Assembly: GCA_016866335.1 (NCBI GenBank)
Contig: VGMT01000007.1
Location: forward strand, 1-64,000
Length of the DNA: 64,000 nucleotides
Source of the DNA: Bacteroidota bacterium
Lineage (GTDB): Bacteria > Bacteroidota > Bacteroidia > CAIKAF01
Direction of reading: 5' to 3'
The translations under genes were made by a program, and so were the position numbers. The first letter of the stretch is position 1. The number at the start of each line of letters is the position of its first letter. Shown piece by piece: positions 16,368 through 23,740 of the stretch. The notes beneath the pieces are model-generated. The model did not search any database, was not told where the DNA came from, and saw only the letters and a list, made by a program, of their open reading frames with translations.

Positions 16368-16407
16368 GTTTAAACTACAACACTCTCACCCCAATAATTG
16401 TTTAAAC
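16368..16407 (-). promoter_or_regulatory. Candidate autoregulatory operator: two GTTTAAAC palindromes
   Basis: GTTTAAAC at 16368-16375 and again at 16400-16407, 32 bp (about three helical turns) apart, between the metK stop and the GTG start of the CarH-like gene. They match the sites in front of both sigma genes, which suggests autoregulation. Confidence 0.5.
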
Positions 16408-16416
16408 GATTAAGAT

Positions 16417-17685
16417 TTACTGGATAGCGGCGCGGATAGAATCGACCAAATCGAGTTTTTCCCAGGTAAATAATTCCACCTGTTTTACGATAGGATTTGA
16501 ATTGGGAACAGGGAAAGATTTGGTGATGGTTTCAGGTTGCCTTCCCATGTGGCCATAGGCTGCGGTTTCCTGATAAATTGGGTTTCGAAGTTTCAATTTG
16601 GTTTCAATGGTATAGGGAGTCATGTCAAAAATAGCCAGTAGGCGTTCCGCAATTTGGCTATCGGATACCTTAACTTTAGAGGTTCCGTAGGTATTGACGT
16701 AAAGATTCATGGGTTGTTTTACTCCGATGGCGTAAGCTACCTGCACCAAGACCTCGTCGCAAATACCAGCAGCGACCAAATTTTTTGCCAAGTATCGGGC
16801 TGCATAGGCTGCAGATCGGTCAACCTTACTGGGGTCTTTCCCTGAGAATGCTCCACCCCCGTGAGCACCTTTTCCACCGTAGGTATCCACGATGATTTTA
16901 CGTCCAGTCAGGCCGGTATCTCCATGGGGACCGCCGATAACGAATTTTCCTGTGGGATTGATATGGTAAACAATATTTTCGTCAAAGAAGCTGGCGTATT
17001 GGCTGTATAGCGTTTTGACTCTCGGCATGACGTGGTCTAGGACATCTTGTTTGATTTTGGCCAACATAACCTTTTCGTCGGGGTCAAAATCGTCGTGTTG
17101 AGTTGAAATAACGATAGCCTGAATTCGTTTGGGTTTATTGTCGTCGCCGTATTCTAGGGTAACTTGCGATTTTGAATCGGGTCTAAGATAGGGCATGGGG
17201 CTGTTTTCCATACGGCGCAATTCGGCCAAAACCTTTAAAAGGGCATGGGACATATCCAAAGCGAGGGGCATGTAGTTGGCCGTTTCGTTGGTGGCATAGC
17301 CGAACATCATACCTTGGTCGCCGGCGCCTTGGTCTTCAGGGTTACCGCGGTCAACCCCTTGTCTAATATCACCAGATTGCTCATGGATGGCTGAAAGGAC
17401 GCCGCAAGAGTGTGCCTCAAACATATATTCGCTTTTGGTGTAGCCGATTTTGGCAATTACACCACGGGCAATTTCTTGAACATCTAGATAGGCGGAGGAA
17501 TGCACTTCGCCCGCCAAAACTACTTGACCAGTAGTAACCAAGGTTTCACAGGCTACTTTTGAATGGGGGTCTAAAGCGAGGAAATGGTCAATGATTGCAT
17601 CGGAAATTTGGTCGGCTACTTTATCGGGATGGCCTTCGCTCACAGATTCAGAGGTGAAATAATAGGGCATGATTTCAATTTTCAT
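16417..17685 (-). CDS. metK: S-adenosylmethionine synthetase
   Basis: A 422-residue enzyme making S-adenosylmethionine from methionine and ATP in the cytoplasm. It has [21 protein letters not shown] at the N-terminus, the [13 protein letters not shown] signature, [18 protein letters not shown] and [19 protein letters not shown]. Length fits the family. A TATATTTG promoter box ends 5 nt before the ATG at 17685; an alternative ATG at 17670 (MPYYFTSES) is also common in relatives. No SAM riboswitch is visible in the short leader. Confidence 0.97.
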   Translation of the reverse strand: MKIEIMPYYFTSESVSEGHPDKVADQISDAIIDHFLALDPHSKVACETLVTTGQVVLAGEVHSSAYLDVQEIARGVIAKIGYTKSEYMFEAHSCGVLSAIHEQSGDIRQGVDRGNPEDQGAGDQGMMFGYATNETANYMPLALDMSHALLKVLAELRRMENSPMPYLRPDSKSQVTLEYGDDNKPKRIQAIVISTQHDDFDPDEKVMLAKIKQDVLDHVMPRVKTLYSQYASFFDENIVYHINPTGKFVIGGPHGDTGLTGRKIIVDTYGGKGAHGGGAFSGKDPSKVDRSAAYAARYLAKNLVAAGICDEVLVQVAYAIGVKQPMNLYVNTYGTSKVKVSDSQIAERLLAIFDMTPYTIETKLKLRNPIYQETAAYGHMGRQPETITKSFPVPNSNPIVKQVELFTWEKLDLVDSIRAAIQ

Positions 17686-17690
17686 TTTGG

Positions 17691-17698
17691 CAAATATA
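17691..17698 (-). promoter_or_regulatory. -7 promoter box of metK
   Basis: The minus strand reads TATATTTG (TAnnTTTG), 5 nt before the ATG at 17685. It is another near-leaderless arrangement, in the 48-bp gap behind apbE. Confidence 0.5.
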
Positions 17699-17733
17699 CA
17701 TCATCGGTGTCATTCAGCATTCATCCTTTTTTT

Positions 17734-18750
17734 TCAATTATCAAGCTTTTCGGCCAAGCAGTTCTTCATTTTGTCGGAAACAAAGGTTTGCCAAGTTCCG
17801 GCTTCCTCATAAATTAAGAAAATTCCAAGGTCAGGGTGTTCTTGTGAAAATGCAATAGCAGGCATGGTGCCCATAGCGAGCAGAGCGGTTGCCATGGCAT
17901 CGGCTTGGGCTGCAGTTTTTGCTAAAACGCTTACGCTCACCAATTGGTGGCTAACGGGATAACCGGATTTTGGGTCAATGACGTGGGCGTATTTTTTGCC
18001 ATTTCTTTCATAAAATTTGCGGTAGCTTCCGGAGGTTGCTAGGCCTCCCTCAACTTTTAAGATAGCTTGAAGGGCTCTGTTTTCATTTTTTGAAAGGGGT
18101 TTGTCGATGCCAATTTTCCAGGGTAGGTTTTGTGGGCTTTTGCCTTTGCACCGGACCTCTCCTCCAATTTCAATCATGTAATTATGGTGGCCGTGATTTT
18201 CAAAAAAATCTGCCAGAACATCAACGGAATAACCCTGGGCAATGGCATTAAAGTCGAGTTTAGCACCGGGGAATTTGGGAGTCAATTTCTGGCTAATGCT
18301 ATCGAATTGAAGGATCCTATCTAATCCGATCAAATTTTTTATGTGATTTAAAGCTAGGGTATCTATGCTGTGTGGGAACGTGTTTTTTGCATTGCCAAAT
18401 CCCCAAAACTGAATAAGAGGTCCAAGGCTGGGATCAAAGTACCCATTTGACTGCCAAAAAAAGTGCTGAGATAATTGCCAGCAATAATGAGCATGGGGGC
18501 CTAGGGGTAGATGGTAATTGCCCGCGTTCCATTTTGAAATCCACGATGAGCTGTCCCATAGGGACAATTCATGGTCGATGCTTTTTAAAATAGAATCAAT
18601 CGATGCGGCATAATCGTTGTTTCCATTAACTTCAATATAGAAAGTTGTACCTTGGGCATATCCTTGGTAGGTAGTAAATTCCTGTTGACTTTTTTGTGTG
18701 CAGCCTAGGATCAAAAGAAAAGCAAAACTAAAACGAAGGCAGGGGAGCAT
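17734..18750 (-). CDS. apbE: FAD:protein FMN transferase (ApbE), lipoprotein
   Basis: A 338-residue periplasmic enzyme that links FMN from FAD to a Thr side chain of target flavoproteins such as Nqr/Rnf subunits. The lipobox is LILGC (Cys about 17). Family motifs are LDFNAIAQGYSVD, the metal and FAD loop GGLATSGSYRKF, HVIDPKSGYPV, and AQADAMATALLAMG. The ATG at 18750 is chosen over a TTG five codons upstream because it starts a clean lipoprotein signal. It overlaps the 3' end of the CDF gene by 23 bp, so they are likely translationally coupled. No obvious flavoprotein target is encoded nearby. Confidence 0.94.
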   Translation of the reverse strand: MLPCLRFSFAFLLILGCTQKSQQEFTTYQGYAQGTTFYIEVNGNNDYAASIDSILKSIDHELSLWDSSSWISKWNAGNYHLPLGPHAHYCWQLSQHFFWQSNGYFDPSLGPLIQFWGFGNAKNTFPHSIDTLALNHIKNLIGLDRILQFDSISQKLTPKFPGAKLDFNAIAQGYSVDVLADFFENHGHHNYMIEIGGEVRCKGKSPQNLPWKIGIDKPLSKNENRALQAILKVEGGLATSGSYRKFYERNGKKYAHVIDPKSGYPVSHQLVSVSVLAKTAAQADAMATALLAMGTMPAIAFSQEHPDLGIFLIYEEAGTWQTFVSDKMKNCLAEKLDN

Positions 18751-19633
18751 GTGGAAGTTTTTCAACGGGTTCGACGTGAATTAGAACATCTTCAATTAAG
18801 GGCATTTGACCTTTTATTTTGTCTTTCAGGGCGTGAGCATAGGTATGTCCGAGGGCCACCGAAATTTCAGGGTCGACCCAAACATGCAAATCGACAAAAT
18901 ACCGAGCGCCTAGTTTCCGAATTCTACAAGTGGGAATTCCTTCAATAAAAGGGAGTTCCTGTCCGATTTTTAAAATTTCTTTGGCCATAGGTTGGTACAT
19001 ATCCTCGTCCATAAACTCGCTAAATGCCTTTTTGAAAATTCGATAGGCATTAAACATCAGTACTAGGGCAGAAATAATGGCAGCCGCTTCATCGAGCCAA
19101 GCGAATTTGGGTCCCAAAATATAGGCAAGGCCGATACCGAGCAAAGCAAAAATGGAACTAACGGCATCGGCTCTATGGTGCCAGGCCTCTGCTTCAAGAA
19201 CGGAGCTGTGGATTCGTTTTGCCTTTGCGCGGATGTATCGAAAAGAGGCTTCTTTCCAGGCCACAATGCTTAGCAAGGCAATTAAGGTAAATGGAGCGGG
19301 TAAAGATTGGGTTTTCTGAAGGTTGGTATAGGCTTGAATACCTATTCCTGTTGCAGATCCAAGTAGAAAAAAAACCACAACAAAAGTCAGCAAGCCTTCA
19401 AAACGTCCGTGGCCGTATGGGTGGTTTTCGTCGGGAGGCCTTTGAGCGTATTTTAAACCGAACCAGAGCAGCAAGGAGCTTAGGGAATCGGTAGCCGATT
19501 CTAACGCATCGGCAATTAAAGCAAAAGAGTTCCCCAAAATTCCAACAGCAGCCTTAAAGGCAACCAAAATCAAATTGCTTAACAGGCCAAAAAGCACGGC
19601 ATTTTTTGCGGAGTGGTTTGGCTGGGAGCTCAT
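18728..19633 (-). CDS. Cation diffusion facilitator (CDF) family transporter
   Basis: A 301-residue inner-membrane proton/divalent-cation antiporter. Six hydrophobic helices fall between about 12 and 200, followed by a cytoplasmic ferredoxin-like domain (about 210-295: GARYFVDLHVWVDPEISV). TM2 has the metal-site pattern in ADALESATDSLSS (the first position is Glu-flanked Asp rather than the His-Asp of zinc exporters), and the family marker HPYGHGRFE follows. Metal specificity (Zn, Fe, Mn) cannot be settled. It overlaps the Wzy-like gene by 4 bp (ATGA) and apbE by 23 bp. Confidence 0.92.
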   Translation of the reverse strand: MSSQPNHSAKNAVLFGLLSNLILVAFKAAVGILGNSFALIADALESATDSLSSLLLWFGLKYAQRPPDENHPYGHGRFEGLLTFVVVFFLLGSATGIGIQAYTNLQKTQSLPAPFTLIALLSIVAWKEASFRYIRAKAKRIHSSVLEAEAWHHRADAVSSIFALLGIGLAYILGPKFAWLDEAAAIISALVLMFNAYRIFKKAFSEFMDEDMYQPMAKEILKIGQELPFIEGIPTCRIRKLGARYFVDLHVWVDPEISVALGHTYAHALKDKIKGQMPLIEDVLIHVEPVEKLPHAPLPSF

Positions 19634-21078
19634 GAATTCATAATCTTGGCTTGAATTTGGGCGGGTTTAAATCGCAAATCCATTGCAACCAAAATGGCGC
19701 CCATGGCCCAAAATGGAACGGAAGCCTCATCGCTGTCTAAGAAATTATTTAGAACGGCATGTATAAAGTAGGTTGACAAACCAAGCAATGCGGCATAGCT
19801 TAAAATTAGTTCATCTCTTTCCAATTCAGGTCTTTGTACAACCCTAATTCCTGTTGAAATAAAAACAATAGCCAGAGCGATAAAGCTTAGGGCTCCCAAA
19901 AAACCTTGTTCAGAAAGGGCCAAAAAGTACTCGGAATGTGCAGTACCTAGGCTACCAAAATTTGTGCTAATTACCGTTAACTCGGTACTACGCTGGTAGG
20001 GGGCATACTTTTGAGCATAGGTGCCTGGTCCAAATCCGAAAACCGGTTTTTCTTCAAACATTCTGAAAGCGCATTTCCAGCGTAGAATTCGTTCAACGTT
20101 GCTGGCATCGCTGCTAATGTTTGATGCCGATTTAAAATGCTTAACTAAATCTCCGCTGCTTTCTTGTTTGTTTTTTTCTAAGGCCATCATCAATTCAGTT
20201 TGGAAGCTAAAAAGGGCAATGCCAATACTGAGAATGGTACCTAAGATCAACTTAAAGGGTATTCGAAGGCGAATGACAGCAAACATACCTAAGGCCAAAA
20301 TAATGCTAAGCCAAGCTGCCCTTGAAATAGAAAGAACGAACCCCAGAACCATGATTCCAAAAATCAGGAACATGGCTAGGCGTAAAAATTCGTTCATTTT
20401 TTTTCGAAATAGAACGGCAAATGAAAAGGGTAAAAACATAGCTAAAATGGCGCCGTAATGCGTATGGTCATTGTAAAAAGGCGTCATAACCCAATGGGCG
20501 GGTTGCTTGGCAAATCCAAATTGAGAATGGCGAATTAAGGTGTAAACAACCACTCCGCATAAGGGCAGAAGATAGGCCCCAAAAAAGCGAAGCATTTGTT
20601 TTTGCTGCTTAAACAGTTGAACACCGATAAAATAAAAAGCAGTAATAAACCAAATGCGGGTTGCCAAAACTTTGAAAGAGGCCAATGGTAGGGTGCTAAA
20701 CAAAGATGCAACGAGCATCCAAGCCAAATGTGTTAGAACGACCACTGTGGCTGGGTGCCGCCAGAATTCTTTACTTACGCTGCGTTCCAACCACCATTTA
20801 GCGTAAAAAAGTAGAGTTAAAAGAAGAATAAGACCCTCGGCGGGGAGACTAATAGCCATTCCCAAATCCATTTCTTTGACTTCCAATGACAAAGGGGTAA
20901 TGAAAACAGTGAATAGGAAGAATTTATCTAGAGAGGTGAAGAGCCAGATGATCAAAACCAAGATTAAGGGCAGGGCCATGAACCAAAAAAATTCAGAGGC
21001 AACGCATGCAGCCTGTATTGCTGCCAAGCCTAGGGCAAACCAAAGCCAGTTTGGAATCTGAATCCAGCGTTTTTCCAT
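19630..21078 (-). CDS. O-antigen ligase/polymerase (Wzy/WaaL-like) membrane protein
   Basis: A 482-residue protein with about 12 hydrophobic helices and one large periplasmic loop (about 280-385) holding the WaaL/Wzy-type motif region (FGFGPGTYAQKYAPYQ and TAHSEYFLALSEQGFLG). Such proteins polymerise or ligate lipid-linked glycans in the periplasm. The next gene upstream is a Wzz-like chain-length regulator 4 bp away, so this is a polysaccharide-assembly pair. Polymerase and ligase cannot be told apart from sequence. Confidence 0.85.
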   Translation of the reverse strand: MEKRWIQIPNWLWFALGLAAIQAACVASEFFWFMALPLILVLIIWLFTSLDKFFLFTVFITPLSLEVKEMDLGMAISLPAEGLILLLTLLFYAKWWLERSVSKEFWRHPATVVVLTHLAWMLVASLFSTLPLASFKVLATRIWFITAFYFIGVQLFKQQKQMLRFFGAYLLPLCGVVVYTLIRHSQFGFAKQPAHWVMTPFYNDHTHYGAILAMFLPFSFAVLFRKKMNEFLRLAMFLIFGIMVLGFVLSISRAAWLSIILALGMFAVIRLRIPFKLILGTILSIGIALFSFQTELMMALEKNKQESSGDLVKHFKSASNISSDASNVERILRWKCAFRMFEEKPVFGFGPGTYAQKYAPYQRSTELTVISTNFGSLGTAHSEYFLALSEQGFLGALSFIALAIVFISTGIRVVQRPELERDELILSYAALLGLSTYFIHAVLNNFLDSDEASVPFWAMGAILVAMDLRFKPAQIQAKIMNS

Positions 21079-21082
21079 TTTT

Positions 21083-22096
21083 TTAGCCCTTTGCTTGGCG
21101 GCTGGCTTGAAGGAAAGGTAGGGCCAAAAAGTACAGGACTCCTAAAATCAAGCCTGACAATGAAGCACCTAAGGCAATAAGCAGGCGTTTGGGGTAGGTT
21201 TTGGAATCGGCTTCGTAAGCAAAATCGATGGGCATAATTTGGGGAACAAAGCTTTCAGCATCGGTTTTTATTTCTTCTCTTTTTCGTTCAAGAAGAACCT
21301 TTTGCTCAGTGAGTAAATCCAATTCTGAAGACAAAGACAAATAGGCTGAGCCGTATTTTGAAAGGGTGTCTAATTTTTGTTGAAGGGCGGTAATTGCGCG
21401 TTGATTTCCGCTGGCTACTGCTGCCGCAAATTCTTTGTTTACAACTTCGGCCTGCGATTCATAATCGTTGATTCCTTTGTTTCTGATGATGCCCAAGGAA
21501 TCGGAAAGCAAATCAATTCGCTTTTCTAATTCGGAGTATTTGGCTTCTACAACCAGTAGGCCCTGTTGGGCTCTTTCTTGTTGGATTCTGTTTTTTAGGG
21601 TATCGAGTTTGTGGACCAAATCGTTGGCCATTCCAGCCGCCCGTTTTGGGTCGGTGTCTAAAACCGAAATTTCTACCGAATTAAATTCGGTGCGTCGAAA
21701 GCTTACATTTTCTTTGTATTTACGCATCATTTTGGTGCGTGCCTTTGCGGCTTTTGGGTCAATGTCGTAATGCTTCCATAAGTCATAGTTTGCAATGATG
21801 TACTCCCGAATTTCGTTGGCTTGCAAAATTTGGATAACCCGTTCGGCTTCTTCTTCTTCCCCATAGTCCAGAAAGTCCTTATCGGTGCCACGGCCTGTGC
21901 TTACCAGATTAGAAATTGACTGGGTTACGGCCGGATAAAAAACGGCGGTTCCCTTGTACTTCGGTTTTATTAAAAAGGAGAAACCGAAGGCAAGGAGCCC
22001 ACTAATGAAAGAAATGATGAGCAGTTTTTTCCAATGGGCCATTAAAAATTGGAATACTCCCGGTGAAGAGTTAGAGAATGGAGGTTGCGGGTTCAT
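21083..22096 (-). CDS. Wzz/GumC-like polysaccharide co-polymerase
   Basis: A 337-residue protein with two transmembrane helices (about 26-46, LLIISFISGLLAFGFSFL; and about 305-327, LIALGASLSGLILGVLYFL) flanking a periplasmic domain with long coiled coils (about 150-275). This is the topology of chain-length determinants. There is no C-terminal tyrosine kinase domain. The ATG at 22096 is preferred because the 32 preceding codons of the open frame lack family similarity. It lies 4 bp upstream of the Wzy-like gene. Confidence 0.85.
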   Translation of the reverse strand: MNPQPPFSNSSPGVFQFLMAHWKKLLIISFISGLLAFGFSFLIKPKYKGTAVFYPAVTQSISNLVSTGRGTDKDFLDYGEEEEAERVIQILQANEIREYIIANYDLWKHYDIDPKAAKARTKMMRKYKENVSFRRTEFNSVEISVLDTDPKRAAGMANDLVHKLDTLKNRIQQERAQQGLLVVEAKYSELEKRIDLLSDSLGIIRNKGINDYESQAEVVNKEFAAAVASGNQRAITALQQKLDTLSKYGSAYLSLSSELDLLTEQKVLLERKREEIKTDAESFVPQIMPIDFAYEADSKTYPKRLLIALGASLSGLILGVLYFLALPFLQASRQAKG

Positions 22097-22217
22097 AAGT
22101 ACAACTTTGGGTACGAAGGTAGCCAAAGAGAGGGATTTTTTTCTAATTAGGTTGAAATGATGCATGGGGTTGAACCGAGAGATAAAATACAATTAAGAAC
22201 CTGAAGGGAATTGGATT

Positions 22218-22360
22218 GCGGCAGGGATAGAGCAGGGTAGCGCGCAAACCGGTAGGGGTATGGGGGCGCTAGGCGCGGAGGCGACTTTAGGAGCCCCCGC
22301 AAGCCAGCTGCCCCCAAACCCTAGCGGTGCGTACTACCCGCGAAAGCCCGTAAGCCGCCC
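22218..22360 (-). repeat. 143-bp interspersed repeat, copy A (reverse)
   Basis: One of four equal-length copies. Oriented on the minus strand it begins GGGCGGC and ends CTGCCGC (terminal inverted repeat), with the conserved core TTGCGGGGGCTCCTAAAG followed by TCGCCTCCGC. It fills most of the 338-bp gap between the acyltransferase and Wzz-like genes; nothing else was recognised in that gap. Confidence 0.85.
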
Positions 22361-22434
22361 AAAAAAAATAGGCTCAAGTTCTGTTCTTCAAAAAAATAAT
22401 GGTCAAAGAAATGGAACCGATGTTGCCTCTATTT

Positions 22435-23577
22435 TCAGGAATTTAAATAGGGTAATTTTTGTTTCCAGCGGTTGATTGGGCGTTCCATAAAAATCCATGA
22501 AAAATGGGCCAAGCCAAAGGTGAGGAGGAAGAAAACAATCGGCATGGCAAATTCGGGTAATTTGAACCCTAAACGGGAGAAAATCGCCGTGCAAAAAGAG
22601 GGAACAAAGAAATGAAAAACGTACAAGCCGTACGAAATTTGACCCGTGTATTGAATCCAGCGTTTATTTAACAGTTGTCCAATCCACCCTGAAAATCCAT
22701 TTTCAGAAGCTTTTGCAATGATAAAAAAGGCAAGGATGGCAAAAAAGTATTCGTCCACCATTTCTTTGTACCAAATCCAGCCCCACCTATTGTAAGCAAA
22801 TAGACCCATTAAATAAAATAAAAAGACCAACGGCAAGCCAATAGGGTGGTTGATTTTGGATAAAAGGGACGGGGAGTAGCGTTGAATCCATGCAAGAATT
22901 CCGCCCAAAGCCAGCATAGGCATGCAAGCCAGGGTGAAATAAGAGGTTGCCATCCATTTACCCACGTAAACCGCCAAGAATATGCGCAGCAAAATTCCCA
23001 AGATGGCAATTCCTATCATCGCAAACAAAAGCCTTTTGGACTTAGGGAAGATGAGAAAAAGCCAAGGCCAAAAAAGATAAAATTGTTCTTCGACTCCTAG
23101 GGACCAAAAGTGGTTGAAATCGCCGACATACACATTGTGGATGGATTGATAAATATTGGTTGAATAGGTTAACAACCAAGGGAATAATTCTTTTGCCATG
23201 GGGTGATTTATGGCAAAAAGGAAGAAGATAATTCCATAGTATAACGGAAAAATTCGCAGGATTCTTCTAAGGTAAAAGCGGACCATGAAAGGCCTTGCGC
23301 CTTTGTTTGTTTGCTGCCTAATCTGATTTTCGTTCAGGAGAATTCGTGTGATAAGGAATCCGCTCAAAACGAAAAACAAGGTAACCCCGTGAATCAAGGG
23401 CAGGGCCACTAAGGCAGGATGGGTCCATTTCCATTGAACCCAATGTCCAACCATAACCATTCCGACAGCAAGAACCCTTAAACCATCTAATTGGGGTAAA
23501 TAGCCTAAAGGGCTGTTTACCTTTTTTAGGGAGGGGTTCGGCAGTGAAGGGTATTTCTGGGATTCGGCCGAGGTCAT
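22435..23577 (-). CDS. Acyltransferase 3 family membrane protein
   Basis: A 380-residue polytopic protein (about 10 helices) of the OafA/NodX-type acyltransferase 3 family. The hallmark N-terminal motif YLPQLDGLRVLAVGMVMVGH (about 27-46) and the FFVLSGFLITRIL motif (about 69-81) are intact; the SLGVEEQFYLFWPW motif near 160 is also typical. It probably O-acylates a surface glycan, fitting the Wzy/Wzz-like genes downstream. A 143-bp repeat separates it from the Wzz-like gene. Confidence 0.9.
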   Translation of the reverse strand: MTSAESQKYPSLPNPSLKKVNSPLGYLPQLDGLRVLAVGMVMVGHWVQWKWTHPALVALPLIHGVTLFFVLSGFLITRILLNENQIRQQTNKGARPFMVRFYLRRILRIFPLYYGIIFFLFAINHPMAKELFPWLLTYSTNIYQSIHNVYVGDFNHFWSLGVEEQFYLFWPWLFLIFPKSKRLLFAMIGIAILGILLRIFLAVYVGKWMATSYFTLACMPMLALGGILAWIQRYSPSLLSKINHPIGLPLVFLFYLMGLFAYNRWGWIWYKEMVDEYFFAILAFFIIAKASENGFSGWIGQLLNKRWIQYTGQISYGLYVFHFFVPSFCTAIFSRLGFKLPEFAMPIVFFLLTFGLAHFSWIFMERPINRWKQKLPYLNS

Positions 23578-23740
23578 GTAGGGTAATTGAGGGAGTGTCT
23601 AGGTAGGCTCGGTTTTAAAGGGGAGGGATTTTGGCTTAACAAGCCAAGGGCACCTTATTGAGAGCTACCTAATAGAGCACCACCACCGTAGCATTATGGG
23701 ATTAAAAAGGAACATCGATAAAGCTGCAGGGCGAAAAGAG

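Noticed and set aside
16359-17733. SAM riboswitch for metK
   Set aside because: Only 48 bp separate apbE and metK, and they hold a promoter box; no room for a known SAM aptamer.
22260-22475. Open frames through the 143-bp repeats (also 37949-38263 and 59021-59245)
   Set aside because: Their Ala/Gly/Pro/Arg-rich translations come from the GC-rich repeat and are not preserved between copies.
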